DNA of 64,000 nt from Rhodospirillaceae bacterium (GTDB lineage Bacteria > Pseudomonadota > Alphaproteobacteria > SHVP01), in contig PBKD01000014.1 in NCBI GenBank assembly GCA_002722055.1, forward strand, positions 142,533-206,532, written 5' to 3'. The notes beneath the pieces were generated by a model. That model ran no database searches. It was given only the letters and a program-made list of their open reading frames with translations, and had not been told where the DNA came from. A program made the translations under genes and the position numbers. Below are positions 26,958 through 36,501 of the stretch, piece by piece (the first letter of the stretch is position 1; each line of letters starts with the position of its first letter).

Positions 26958-27977
26958 TTGACTAAAATATATAGACTAGATCCTAATAGGGTTGAGGAAA
27001 ATAACCCACTCGATATCCTAGCTGAAATTATTGAACCAGAAATTAACCTTGTAAACCAGATCATTCTAAAAGAGACCGAAAATCGAGTCAGTCTTATACC
27101 TAAATTAGCAAGCCACATAATATCTTCGGGTGGGAAAAGACTTAGACCAATGCTGACCATTGCTTCAGCGAAACTTTGCCAATATTCAGGAAATAGACAT
27201 ATAAGGCTAGCAGCGTGCGTTGAGTTCATTCATACTGCAACCTTACTTCATGATGATGTAGTAGACTCTAGTAACTTAAGAAGAGGAGTTAAATCGGCAA
27301 ACACTGTATGGGGTAATGAATCTAGTATTCTAGTTGGAGATTATTTATTCAGTAGAGCATTCCAGCTTATGGTTTCTGATGGATCAATCAAAGTTCTAAA
27401 AGTATTATCAGATACTTCGGCTATTATTGCGCAAGGCGAAGTGCATCAATTACTAACAAAAAATGATTTAGACACAAGTGAAGACACCTACTTAGATGTT
27501 GTAGAAGCAAAAACCGCCGCTCTTTTCTCAGCAGCCTGCAAAGTAGGAGGAATAGTGGCTGATAGAAAAATTACTGATCAAAATTCTTTAGAGAGTTATG
27601 GTAAAAATTTAGGTATTGCTTTCCAACTCATTGACGATGCTCTTGATTATTCTGCAACTTCATCAAAATTAGGCAAATCTAGAGGAGACGATTTCAAAGA
27701 AGGTAAAATCACTATTCCTGTTATTCTAGCATACAGAAGAGGAGATAGTGAAGAGCGATCATTTTGGCAAAAAACTCTTGTAAGTTGTAAACAAAATCAA
27801 AATGATTTCGACCACGCAGTTATGTTAATGAATAAACATAACTCCATAAGAGACACAATTAAAAGAGCTAAACATTATGGAGATAAAGCAAAAGATGCTT
27901 TAGCCATATTTCCAAATGATAGAATTAAAGAAATTTTAATCAACTTAGTTGATTATTGTATAAAAAGAGATAAATAA
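26958..27977 (+). CDS. ispB: Polyprenyl (octaprenyl/decaprenyl) diphosphate synthase
   Basis: Long-chain trans-prenyltransferase making the ubiquinone side chain. The first Asp-rich motif is LLHDDVVDSSNLRRG and the second LIDDALDYSAT, with GGKRLRP near the start. I take TTG at 26958 as the start because GAGAGG lies 6 bases before it; a TTG at 26940 would add six residues but has no ribosome-binding site, and no in-frame ATG is near. It lacks the DDxxxxD spacing of farnesyl synthases; the short-chain paralogue ispA is also in the window. Confidence 0.92.
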   Translation: MTKIYRLDPNRVEENNPLDILAEIIEPEINLVNQIILKETENRVSLIPKLASHIISSGGKRLRPMLTIASAKLCQYSGNRHIRLAACVEFIHTATLLHDDVVDSSNLRRGVKSANTVWGNESSILVGDYLFSRAFQLMVSDGSIKVLKVLSDTSAIIAQGEVHQLLTKNDLDTSEDTYLDVVEAKTAALFSAACKVGGIVADRKITDQNSLESYGKNLGIAFQLIDDALDYSATSSKLGKSRGDDFKEGKITIPVILAYRRGDSEERSFWQKTLVSCKQNQNDFDHAVMLMNKHNSIRDTIKRAKHYGDKAKDALAIFPNDRIKEILINLVDYCIKRDK

Positions 27978-28022
27978 AAGTTCTTCACCAAACCATTTAA
28001 ATTAATAAATTAGGAGAAAACA

Positions 28023-28226
28023 ATGGCACCTAAAAAAAAGAAAAAAAAATCAAGTACAACAAAGAAAACTAAAATATCCAATACTAATAGAAAAAAAATT
28101 GCTACTAAAACAAAAAAAATAAATAGAAAATTACGGAAAAAGAAAATAATAAAATCAAATTCAAATAACGATCTTAAATCTCTTAATGAGGGATTTAAAG
28201 CACTTGCATCTGTTTATAGAAAATAA
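28023..28226 (+). CDS. Small Lys-rich basic protein (unknown)
   Basis: 67 residues, of which 22 are Lys and 4 Arg. The first 45 residues are almost all K, S, T, N and R, then comes a more ordinary tail LKSLNEGFKALASVYRK. AGGAGA lies 6 bases before the ATG, and the ORF follows ispB by 45 bases, so translation is credible. The composition resembles histone-H1-like or ribosomal-tail peptides and suggests nucleic-acid binding (inference). Poly-A-rich codons in an AT-rich genome can produce such ORFs, but the ribosome-binding site argues for a gene. Confidence 0.6.
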   Translation: MAPKKKKKKSSTTKKTKISNTNRKKIATKTKKINRKLRKKKIIKSNSNNDLKSLNEGFKALASVYRK

Positions 28227-28365
28227 ATTTATTATGAATTAATTTTTCTTTTATTTAATAACTACAGTAAATTTAGTCTAATTATTATTTTTTAAATTTA
28301 AATGTCTTTCATTGTATTCAAGTTTTTTAATAGTTATATAGTATAAAAATTCTTTATAAAATTCT

Positions 28366-28371
28366 TATAAT
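28366..28371 (+). promoter_or_regulatory. Candidate -10 element for the GYD gene
   Basis: A perfect TATAAT lies 29 bases before the GYD start, in the 174-base gap after the Lys-rich gene. No convincing -35 is seen at 17 bases upstream. The rest of the gap (28227-28365) is AT-rich and holds nothing I recognise. Confidence 0.35.
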
Positions 28372-28400
28372 GAAATTTACTAGAAAAGGAGTGAACTAAA

Positions 28401-28733
28401 ATGAAAATACTAACGTTGGCAAAATATTCACCAGAGGCAATAAAAGGAATGGTAGAAAACCCAATGAGCAGAGCAAAGGCTGTCTCTGCAGTATTTGAAG
28501 GTGCAGGAGTTAGAGTTCATAGTATTGACTTCTGTCTTGGAGATTGGGATGTTGTATTGATTGCTGAAGCAGAGTCAATGGATAAATATACAGCAGTTAT
28601 ACTAACAGTGGTTTCTTCAGGTGCAATCGATGATTGGAAGACATACCCTTTAATTAGTGATGAAGAATTTACTAAAGGCATGCAAAAAGCAAATGAACTT
28701 GTCTCTGCTTCCGCTTACAAAAAACCAAATTAG
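28401..28733 (+). CDS. GYD domain-containing protein
   Basis: Small alpha/beta-barrel-dimer-like protein of the GYD family, seen in LAKYSPEAIKGMVENPMSRAKAV, VHSIDFCLGDWDVVLIAEAES and AVILTVVSSGAIDDWKTYPLI. Family members have no established enzymatic role. Strong Shine-Dalgarno AAAGGAG lies 9 bases before ATG. Its stop interlocks with that of the convergent SDR gene. Confidence 0.82.
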   Translation: MKILTLAKYSPEAIKGMVENPMSRAKAVSAVFEGAGVRVHSIDFCLGDWDVVLIAEAESMDKYTAVILTVVSSGAIDDWKTYPLISDEEFTKGMQKANELVSASAYKKPN

Positions 28734-29668
28734 TGTATTTTAAAAAAACTCTCACAAAAATCCCAAAGAGCATCTCTTTCTCTTTGATGCTCTTTGGTTA
28801 GCCATAAATATTTATTTCTCTTTTTTCTATCAAACCAAAGCTTACCAGTTTTAATTTTTTTATTTTTGGATGCCGCCAACCAATAAATGGTATCAGCTCC
28901 CTCAGCTAAATTTCTTAATCTTTTTTCTAAGTAATTACTGAAGAAAGGAAGGGATTTTTGAAGGCCAGGTGTTCTTACCCAACCAGGATGCATTGAAGAG
29001 ACTAGAACATTACTATCCTCAAGTTTTTCAGACCATATCTCAGATAAAATTACTTGACCCCTTTTTGTTTGTGCATATGAGGATACACCATTATATTTAC
29101 CTTGTTTACCTAAAGCCTTGAGGAAAGAAAATTTAATTAAATACATACCACCACTCACAACCCATATAATACGCCCTCCTTTAAGCCTTGGAGTAAGAAG
29201 TTTAGTAATTAAATGAGGGCCGAATATATGTGTAGCAAAAGCTAATTCTAAACCATCTCTGGTAAAAGATCTTTCTGTAGGAATTAGCCCTGCATTATGA
29301 ATAAGAATATCTATATGTTTTTCCCTGAATTTACTAATAAATTCTTCTATAGATTTTGAATCTGAGACATCAACTACCTCAAGGGTAACATCGCAACCTT
29401 CAGATTTTAGTTTATTTACAGCAAATTCTCCCTTAGTTTTATTTCTACATAACATAAAAACTTTTGCTCCATGACTTGCAAGTTTTTTGGCTATATAGAA
29501 TCCAATACCATTATTTGCTCCTGTAACTAAACAAACCTTTCCTTGAATATTTTGATTCAAAGCCTCTTCATCAAAATATTTTTTATGTCTTTTGTACCCA
29601 TATGAGTCGAATGAGAAGAAAACAGTTAAATCTAAAATTTTATCAATAAATCTCATAATTAAATTCAT
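28730..29668 (-). CDS. Short-chain dehydrogenase/reductase (DHRS12/retinol-dehydrogenase-like)
   Basis: Rossmann motif VTGANNGIGFYIAKKLASHG, then HNAGLIPTE, catalytic Ser in WVVSGGMYL and the YxxxK pair in SSYAQTKRGQV. The 40-residue N-terminal extension before the cofactor domain (DSYGYKRHKKYFDEEAL) and the MHPGWVRTPGLQKSLPFF segment resemble the DHRS12 branch. Substrate unknown; lipid or retinoid-like alcohols are typical for relatives. Confidence 0.85.
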   Translation of the reverse strand: MNLIMRFIDKILDLTVFFSFDSYGYKRHKKYFDEEALNQNIQGKVCLVTGANNGIGFYIAKKLASHGAKVFMLCRNKTKGEFAVNKLKSEGCDVTLEVVDVSDSKSIEEFISKFREKHIDILIHNAGLIPTERSFTRDGLELAFATHIFGPHLITKLLTPRLKGGRIIWVVSGGMYLIKFSFLKALGKQGKYNGVSSYAQTKRGQVILSEIWSEKLEDSNVLVSSMHPGWVRTPGLQKSLPFFSNYLEKRLRNLAEGADTIYWLAASKNKKIKTGKLWFDRKKRNKYLWLTKEHQRERDALWDFCESFFKIH

Positions 29669-29758
29669 TTACAAAAAAAATGAGTAAAAAATAGCAAAAT
29701 AGAATATATTTAAATTATTTTCTAGAATATTAAATTAATACACTATATATAAATAGCT

Positions 29759-30538
29759 ATGATATCAATTAAACAAATTCCTGTTCTAAATGATAATTAT
29801 ATTTGGATGATTAATGTATCTGAAAAATATACTGCCGTAGTTGACCCAGCTATTCCCGAACCAGTCATTAAAGAATTAAAAAGAAATAATTGGAAGCTTA
29901 CACATATTTTAAACACCCACCATCATAGCGACCATACTGGAGCAAATATACAGTTAAAAAAAGATTCAAATTGTAAAATCATTGGTCCAAAGGCAGACCA
30001 TGATAGGATACCAGGTATTGATATATTTCTCGAAGATCAAGATGAATTCGAATTTGGAACAGAAATAGTCAAAGTTTTGGACGTTCCTGGACATACTAAA
30101 GGACATATAGCATTTCATTTTCCTGAGTCTGAAGCTTTATTCTGTGGCGACACTCTTTTTGCTCTGGGCTGTGGAAGAGTATTTGAAGGAACAATGGAAC
30201 AAATGTGGGAATCACTAACAAAAATATCTCAACTCCCAAAGCAAACAAAAATCTACTGCGCACATGAATACACTTTAGCAAATGGTACTTTTGCATTAAC
30301 AATTGAACCAAATAATGAAAAATTAAAATTTAGAATGAAAAACATAAAAGAAAAAAGAAATAAAGGTATTTCAACAATTCCTTCTACACTAGAAGAAGAA
30401 ATAGATACTAACCCTTTCTTGAGACCAGATAGTATAGAAATACAAGAGAACCTATCTTTAGTAGGATCTCCACTTGTGGATATATTCGCTAAAACTAGAC
30501 AATTGAAAGATAGCTTTAAAATAATAGAGAATAATTGA
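29759..30538 (+). CDS. gloB: Hydroxyacylglutathione hydrolase (glyoxalase II)
   Basis: Metallo-beta-lactamase fold hydrolysing S-lactoylglutathione. It has the binuclear metal motif THHHSDHTGAN, then VPGHTKGHIAFHFPE, ALFCGDTLFALGCGRVFEG and CAHEYTLANGTFAL, the GloB-specific C-terminal signature. 259 residues, full length. It ends one base before the convergent EamA gene. Confidence 0.94.
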   Translation: MISIKQIPVLNDNYIWMINVSEKYTAVVDPAIPEPVIKELKRNNWKLTHILNTHHHSDHTGANIQLKKDSNCKIIGPKADHDRIPGIDIFLEDQDEFEFGTEIVKVLDVPGHTKGHIAFHFPESEALFCGDTLFALGCGRVFEGTMEQMWESLTKISQLPKQTKIYCAHEYTLANGTFALTIEPNNEKLKFRMKNIKEKRNKGISTIPSTLEEEIDTNPFLRPDSIEIQENLSLVGSPLVDIFAKTRQLKDSFKIIENN

Positions 30539-30539
30539 A

Positions 30540-31403
30540 CTAATTTTTATTCTTTAATTCTCTGATTGCAATATAAGTAGCAGAAGCAAAAATTATTGCA
30601 CCACCTACCCAAGTCCAATTATCAGGAAGTTCAGAAAAAATAATATAACCTAGAATTGAAGCCCAAATTAACCTTAGAAAATCTAATGGCAATACTGCAC
30701 CAGTATCACCAGATTTAAATGCTCCTGCTAAAGCTAAGTGCCCTGCTGCTCCGAAAAAACCAACTAAAAAAAGATAAAATAAATCTTCTAACCCTGGCCA
30801 TGTCCAGAAAAAAATTGCAGGAACTAACGATAAAGGTGCCATAAATAAACCCATATAAACAGTTAGAGTAATAGAAGATTCTGTTTTAGATAAAAATTTA
30901 ATTATTGTCATTGAACCTGCCCAAACAATTGAAGAGCAAATAACAAAAATCGAACCTAGGTTCACTTCATTAAATCCTGGCCTAATAACAATCCAAGCAC
31001 CAAAAAAACCTATTATTAATGCTATCCATCTTTTAAGATCAGATTTCTCACCCAGTAAAAATATTGCAAGAAAAACTGTGAATAATGGAGCAGTAAAGGA
31101 CAAAGCAACATTTTGAGCTAAAGGCGACAATGTCAAAGCTGTAAAGAAGAAAAGCATTCCACATGTCTGTAGAATGCTTCTATAAAAATGCCAGCTAAGT
31201 TTATTTGTTTTAAGAATTGAAAAACTATATCTAAAAAAAAGTGGAGTCACAACTAAAAGACCAAAAAAATTTCTAAAAAATGCTATTTCAATTGGATGAA
31301 TATTTTCTGAAACTAACCGCACACATACTTGCATAAGTGTAAAGGTTAATGTTGCTATAAGCATATAAAATATACCAAAGCTATTAGATGATAATTTGAG
31401 CAT
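30540..31403 (-). CDS. EamA/DMT-family transporter
   Basis: 287 residues with about ten hydrophobic helices in two EamA repeats; the second repeat begins near LGSIFVICSSIVWAGSMTII. Motifs PLAQNVALSFTAPLFTVFLAIFL and ALAGAFKSGDTGAVLPLDFLRLIWA are typical of drug/metabolite exporters. Inner-membrane protein; substrate not predictable. It follows the tandem hydrolase gene closely (17 bases). Confidence 0.88.
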   Translation of the reverse strand: MLKLSSNSFGIFYMLIATLTFTLMQVCVRLVSENIHPIEIAFFRNFFGLLVVTPLFFRYSFSILKTNKLSWHFYRSILQTCGMLFFFTALTLSPLAQNVALSFTAPLFTVFLAIFLLGEKSDLKRWIALIIGFFGAWIVIRPGFNEVNLGSIFVICSSIVWAGSMTIIKFLSKTESSITLTVYMGLFMAPLSLVPAIFFWTWPGLEDLFYLFLVGFFGAAGHLALAGAFKSGDTGAVLPLDFLRLIWASILGYIIFSELPDNWTWVGGAIIFASATYIAIRELKNKN

Positions 31404-31420
31404 GAATATGTTTTTTAAAT

Positions 31421-33118
31421 TTAATTTTTTTCTAAGAAGGATATAATTTCAGATGTGAATTCTTTTGCTTTATATTCAAGAAATCCATAGTCCTCATTTG
31501 GTAAATCTCTAACTGTAACATTTTTTATACTTGAAAAATATTTATCTGTTCTATCTTGAAGACCATCTCTGGGTTTAAATATTAGGGTAGGCTGGTTAAT
31601 ATAACTTAATGTTTCATACAATTTATATGAAAAAACTGCTTTATGACCCCAATGAGCAAAAGGTCCTCCTCTTAGAGCTTCAACAAAGTTTCTTTCTATA
31701 ATTTTGCCTGTAGCTTGACTTCCACTAAGCATTTTGACAGAACTCCACCTTTTTATAAGATGAGAGCCATCAGTTTGTGGCTGATTATAATTTGATTTTT
31801 TATATCTTTCTTCTCTCTCATGTTTATCAAAACATGGCAAACCATTTAGTATCAAATTACTAACTAGGCCTTTATTGAAAGCAGCTATATGTAGTGCAAT
31901 TACTGCACCTGTGTGATCCCCCATTATATCAATGGGATTTTCACCTGATATCTGCATCAATGATCTAATAACTATTTTTGATAAACTATCAATAGATGGC
32001 TCTTGTTCTGTCGGGTCAGATTCTCCAAAACCTGGGATGTCCATAGCAATTGCCAATCTATCCTTACCTAACTCTAGTAATAAATTTTCAAAATTTCTTG
32101 ATGAAAAAGGACTCATATGCAAACATAAAATAGGTTTTCTTTGATATTTTGGCGAACCTGATACTCTTGCATGTACCTGCACTCCATCAATATTTAAAAA
32201 TATTTTTTTTATCTTCTTATTAACTCGATTAAAATTTGGTTTATAAATATTTGCTGATAAGTTTTCTATATTTAATTTAATTTGATTGTCATAGAATTTT
32301 TTTAATATATTGCTATACATTTCAGTATCTATTGATAAAGATCCCATACCATAGTTAGGTAATTCCATTATGCTTCCATTAACAAGAAAATTTGATGATG
32401 CCTTTGTAGCATCCCATAACATGTCATTGGGACATAATACTAATAATGGATGATTTATTTTTGGAAGATTATCTGCATGATTAACAGCAAAAGCAGCGTT
32501 ATGACCATACCAACCCTTGTCTAGCGGCCTTTGCATTTCAATAAAATCTCTGTTAATCAATTCTAATGGAGAGTTTGTATACCACTTCTGAAGTGACTTC
32601 CACCTTTCAACAAAATGAGCTCCATCTTCAGGGATAATGTCCTTTGGCTTTTCATCTTCAAGGTGTAACATCATTTTCTTCATTTGCTTTTTTGAGTAGA
32701 CTGGGCATGAATTGAAAACTGCGCTTCCAATTTTTGAAGGGTTTTGCTTGATTATTTCAACCGCAATTTTTGCACCAGTATGATCACCAAAAAGATTTAC
32801 TGTGTCAAAATTTAAGTGATTTATAAACTCTATAATTGAAAATGCATAATCAGAAATATTGGGAGGTGAAACTGGTGCATCAGAGTCACCAAATCCTGGA
32901 GTATCAATTGCATAGACTAGTCTATCTGAACATAATTCTTTCATTAAACCTTCAAAAGGCCTGCTATTAGAAGGACTTTGATGAAGTAAAATAATTGGAT
33001 CTTTAGAACCTAAATCTTTTCCAGCACGCCTAAGATGTAACTGGCCAAATATTCCATCAAAGTACTCCCTAGTTACTTCACTTGGTTTTCTCCAAAAAAT
33101 TTCAATTTCTCTGTTCAT
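31421..33118 (-). CDS. Tandem alpha/beta-hydrolase fusion with GDHTG elbows
   Basis: Two homologous alpha/beta-hydrolase units in one 565-residue chain, about residues 1-285 and 295-565. Shared landmarks are LHQSPSNSRPF and LHMSPFSSRNF, PGFGDSD and PGFGESD, and DGAHFVERW and DGSHLIKRW. At the nucleophile elbow both halves have GDHTGA, so His replaces the usual Ser/Asp/Cys. An acidic residue follows near the third strand (PND, PRD), but no common final His is evident. It could be an atypical enzyme or a binding protein. Divergent from the Hyi-like gene and upstream of the EamA permease. Confidence 0.75.
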   Translation of the reverse strand: MNREIEIFWRKPSEVTREYFDGIFGQLHLRRAGKDLGSKDPIILLHQSPSNSRPFEGLMKELCSDRLVYAIDTPGFGDSDAPVSPPNISDYAFSIIEFINHLNFDTVNLFGDHTGAKIAVEIIKQNPSKIGSAVFNSCPVYSKKQMKKMMLHLEDEKPKDIIPEDGAHFVERWKSLQKWYTNSPLELINRDFIEMQRPLDKGWYGHNAAFAVNHADNLPKINHPLLVLCPNDMLWDATKASSNFLVNGSIMELPNYGMGSLSIDTEMYSNILKKFYDNQIKLNIENLSANIYKPNFNRVNKKIKKIFLNIDGVQVHARVSGSPKYQRKPILCLHMSPFSSRNFENLLLELGKDRLAIAMDIPGFGESDPTEQEPSIDSLSKIVIRSLMQISGENPIDIMGDHTGAVIALHIAAFNKGLVSNLILNGLPCFDKHEREERYKKSNYNQPQTDGSHLIKRWSSVKMLSGSQATGKIIERNFVEALRGGPFAHWGHKAVFSYKLYETLSYINQPTLIFKPRDGLQDRTDKYFSSIKNVTVRDLPNEDYGFLEYKAKEFTSEIISFLEKN

Positions 33119-33181
33119 TTAATACCATCTTCTTTTTTTTATGCTATAAATAAAATTTTATTTTGTCTAATATTAATTACC

Positions 33182-33964
33182 ATGCTCAAGATTTCTGCAA
33201 ATATTTCTTTATTATTTACTGAATTACCAATGCTAGATAGGATTAAAGCTGCTTGTGATGAGGGATTTACAGCTTTTGAACTTCATTTTCCCTATGAAAT
33301 ACCTATTGAAGAACTTATTAAAGTTGTAGAAAAAACAAAAATGAATGTTTCTATTTTTAATTTTCCTGCTGGAGACTTTCCCAATGGCGGCCCAGGAATA
33401 GCTTCTATTTCGGAGAGAGAGGCTCATTTTAGAGCTTCAGTAGCTGAAGCACGAATGTATGTTGAAGCTTTAAAGCCTTACGGAGTAAATATGTTATCAG
33501 GATGCCCACTAAAATATACAAAAAAAAAACTTGGGGAAAAAATATTTATAAAAAATCTGATATATGCTGCACAGAGATTTCAAGACACAAATACTTTAAT
33601 GCTTATCGAACCAATTAATTTATACGATAGACCAAATTACCTAATTAATACAACTTTTGAAGCTATAGAAATTATTAAAAAATCTCAATTACAGAATGTC
33701 AAAGTTCTATTTGATATTTATCACATGCATAGAATGGGAGAGGATATTAAAAAAACAATTATTAATAATTTCTCATATATTGGGCATATACAATTTGCTG
33801 ATTACCCTGGAAGAAACCAACCTGGAACAGGAAAAATTAAATTTGAAGAAATCTTTAATACTTTAAAAAAGTTAAAATACGATAGATGGATAGGAGCTGA
33901 ATATAATCCAAAATCTACAACATATAATTCTTTATCATGGTTAACTCAATTTGGTTTTATCTAA
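33182..33964 (+). CDS. hyi: Hydroxypyruvate isomerase-like TIM barrel protein
   Basis: AP-endonuclease-2/xylose-isomerase-like TIM barrel. Features typical of Hyi/OtnI are FEAFELHFPYE-like FTAFELHFPYEIP near residue 32, FNFPAGDFPNGGPGIAS, MLIEPINLYDRPNYLI, VLFDIYHMHRMGEDI and HIQFADYPGRNQPGTGKI with the metal-site residues. It would interconvert hydroxypyruvate and tartronate semialdehyde. The stop overlaps the next start as TAATG. Confidence 0.85.
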   Translation: MLKISANISLLFTELPMLDRIKAACDEGFTAFELHFPYEIPIEELIKVVEKTKMNVSIFNFPAGDFPNGGPGIASISEREAHFRASVAEARMYVEALKPYGVNMLSGCPLKYTKKKLGEKIFIKNLIYAAQRFQDTNTLMLIEPINLYDRPNYLINTTFEAIEIIKKSQLQNVKVLFDIYHMHRMGEDIKKTIINNFSYIGHIQFADYPGRNQPGTGKIKFEEIFNTLKKLKYDRWIGAEYNPKSTTYNSLSWLTQFGFI

Positions 33965-34881
33965 TGGCAAATAAGAGAAAGATCAAACCGCAAACAAATT
34001 TTTCTAGAAACATGGATTTTGAATATGGTATTCCAAAAAATCTAGGGAAAAAAATTAGAAGAATTATTGCAAATAATCCATCTAATTTTACGTTATATGG
34101 CACAGGGACATATATTATTGGAAAAGGAAACGTTGCAATTATTGATCCTGGACCTGATGATGATCAACATATAAATTCATTACTTAAGGCACTAGAAAAA
34201 GAAAAGATAACTCATATTTTTGTAACTCATACCCATAAAGATCATTCACCTGCTGCTAAAAAAATTCATAAATTAACCAAAGCGCCTGTATACGGTTTTG
34301 GAAAACACCCAAAGAATTTATGTAAAGATCTATCATTTGTCGAAGAGGGAATAGACTATGATTTTTCACCTACCATAAAAATAAATGATAATGAAATTTT
34401 CAAAGGAGAAAATTGGACAATTAAAGCTATCCACACTCCTGGGCACACATCAAATCATGTATGTTATGAGCTAATTGAAGAAAGCACTCTGTTTAGTGGA
34501 GATCACTTAATGGGTTGGTCTACTACAGTCATAGCACCACCCGATGGAAGTATGTCAGATTATTTAATTAGCCTCAGAAAACTTTTGAATTTTTCTTTCA
34601 AAATCTGTTGGCCAACACACGGACCACCAATAGAAAATGTATCAAATTTCATTGAGCTAATAATTAAGCATAGAGAACATAGGGAAAAACAAATACTAAA
34701 AACGCTAGAAATAAAAGATAATATTAATGAAATAGTAAAAGAATTGTATAAAGATAAAGATCCAGCATTATTTCCTGCAGCATCTCTATCAGTCCTTGCT
34801 CATTTAATCTTTTTAGTAGAGAAAGGGAAAGTTATATCTGAAAAAAAAATTACTCTAGGATCTAAATTTAGAATTGTTTAA
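33964..34881 (+). CDS. MBL-fold metallohydrolase (LACTB2-like)
   Basis: THTHKDHSPAAKKI is the HxHxDH metal motif, with IHTPGHTSNHVCYELIEE, LFSGDHLMGWSTTVIAPPDGSMSDY and CWPTHGPPI completing the site. The C-terminal winged-helix-like segment (ALFPAASLSVLAHLIFLVEKGKV) matches LACTB2-type proteins. I start at ATG 33964, which forms TAATG with the hyi stop and implies coupling; an ORF opening at 33937 overlaps hyi more and lacks support. The stop interlocks with the convergent synthetase gene. Confidence 0.85.
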   Translation: MANKRKIKPQTNFSRNMDFEYGIPKNLGKKIRRIIANNPSNFTLYGTGTYIIGKGNVAIIDPGPDDDQHINSLLKALEKEKITHIFVTHTHKDHSPAAKKIHKLTKAPVYGFGKHPKNLCKDLSFVEEGIDYDFSPTIKINDNEIFKGENWTIKAIHTPGHTSNHVCYELIEESTLFSGDHLMGWSTTVIAPPDGSMSDYLISLRKLLNFSFKICWPTHGPPIENVSNFIELIIKHREHREKQILKTLEIKDNINEIVKELYKDKDPALFPAASLSVLAHLIFLVEKGKVISEKKITLGSKFRIV

Positions 34882-36500
34882 TTATTTATTTTATAACCTT
34901 TAAACTCATCTCTCAGCTTTGATTTTAATAACTTTCCTGTTGCAGTATGTGGAAGTTCATTAACAAATACTACATCATCTGGAATCCACCACTTTGCTAC
35001 TTTACCAACAAAAAAATCTAAAACTTCTTTTTTTGTGAGTTCACTTTTTTTATCTTTAATAACAAGCAATAGCGGTCTCTCATCCCATTTGAAATCTTTA
35101 ATACCAATGACACAGGCTTCTAAAATTTTTTCATGACCAATTGCAATATTTTCTAAGTCTATCGAACTAATCCACTCCCCACCTGATTTGATAACATCTT
35201 TTGATCTGTCAGTTATTTGCATAAAACCATCACTATCGATTGTAGCAACATCACCAGTATTAAACCATCCCTCCTTATCAACAATAGGCTCATCTTCTTT
35301 AAAATATCTCTCAGTAATCCATGGACCCCTAACTTTTAAATTCCCAAATGAGCTTCCATCTCTTGGCATCAGTTTTCCATCATCATCTGTAATTATCATC
35401 TCAACACCAAATATTGCTCTACCTTGTTTAGCGCTTAAATTTAATTTTTCTTCATATGAAAGCTTGGAGTGTTTTGGAAGTAACCTGCTAACTGTACCTA
35501 ATGGACTCATTTCCGTCATTCCCCAAGCATGGAGAACTGTTACATTATATTTTTCAAAAAAATCTTTTATCATTGATTTAGGTGCAGCCGAACCGCCAAT
35601 CACTAAATTCTTCACGGTATCTATACTACCCTTAATCTCATCCATATAATTTAATAACATTAACCACACGGTTGGAACACCTGCAGAGATTGTTATACCT
35701 TCATCATTAATTATTTCATAAATACTTTTTCCATCCATCTCTGACCCAGGCAACACTAGTTTAGACCCACTCATAGGAGCAGCATAAACCAAACCCCATG
35801 CATTTGCATGGAACATAGGCACAACAGGCATTACAACTGATGATGATGATATACCTAGTGTATCAGGCGTGGCTGTAGCCCAGGCGTGAAGGAGAGTAGA
35901 CTTATGTGAATATAATACACCTTTTGGATTTCCTGTTGTTCCAGATGTGTAGCAAAGAGAACAAGCATCATCTTCTTTAAATTGAGGCCATTCTATATCT
36001 ATATTTTTTTGATCAATTATATTCTCATAAGATAAAAGATTTTCTAATTTAATTCCCGGATTAGATTTATGAGATTGCATTATTACATAATGATCAATAG
36101 TTAACAATTTTTTAGATATATTACAAATCAAACTGGAAAATGACTCATCAAAAAAAAGAATTTTATCCTCAGCATGATTAGCAATATATATTATCTGCTC
36201 TTCAAACAATCTAGGGTTTATAGTATGCAATACTCCCCCCATACTCGATATAGCATAGTATAATTCAAAATGTCTATGATCGTTCCATGCTAAGGTTGCT
36301 ACCCTGTCTCCTTTTTTTAGACCTAATTTATTTAATGCTTGAATTAATTTTTTTATTCTATTTGTAGCCTCAGAGTAGTTATAAATAAATTTTTCAGTTT
36401 TATTTACTTTTGAAATTATCTCAACATCCCCATAATTTTTATCTGCAAAATCAATTATGGAAGATACTAATAACTGTTTATTTTGCATAAGACCGAGCAT
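34878..36500 (-). CDS. Acyl-CoA synthetase, AMP-binding (DmdB-like)
   Basis: Adenylate-forming ligase with [17 protein letters not shown] (P-loop), [28 protein letters not shown] and the catalytic Lys in [13 protein letters not shown]. The N-terminus [19 protein letters not shown] and [20 protein letters not shown] match the family that includes methylmercaptopropionyl-CoA ligase DmdB and medium/long-chain ligases. I choose ATG at 36500 because GAGG lies 6 bases upstream and it begins just after the CDF stop; a longer reading to 36533 overlaps that gene. Substrate not determined by sequence. Confidence 0.88.
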   Translation of the reverse strand: MLGLMQNKQLLVSSIIDFADKNYGDVEIISKVNKTEKFIYNYSEATNRIKKLIQALNKLGLKKGDRVATLAWNDHRHFELYYAISSMGGVLHTINPRLFEEQIIYIANHAEDKILFFDESFSSLICNISKKLLTIDHYVIMQSHKSNPGIKLENLLSYENIIDQKNIDIEWPQFKEDDACSLCYTSGTTGNPKGVLYSHKSTLLHAWATATPDTLGISSSSVVMPVVPMFHANAWGLVYAAPMSGSKLVLPGSEMDGKSIYEIINDEGITISAGVPTVWLMLLNYMDEIKGSIDTVKNLVIGGSAAPKSMIKDFFEKYNVTVLHAWGMTEMSPLGTVSRLLPKHSKLSYEEKLNLSAKQGRAIFGVEMIITDDDGKLMPRDGSSFGNLKVRGPWITERYFKEDEPIVDKEGWFNTGDVATIDSDGFMQITDRSKDVIKSGGEWISSIDLENIAIGHEKILEACVIGIKDFKWDERPLLLVIKDKKSELTKKEVLDFFVGKVAKWWIPDDVVFVNELPHTATGKLLKSKLRDEFKGYKINN

Positions 36501-36501
36501 A

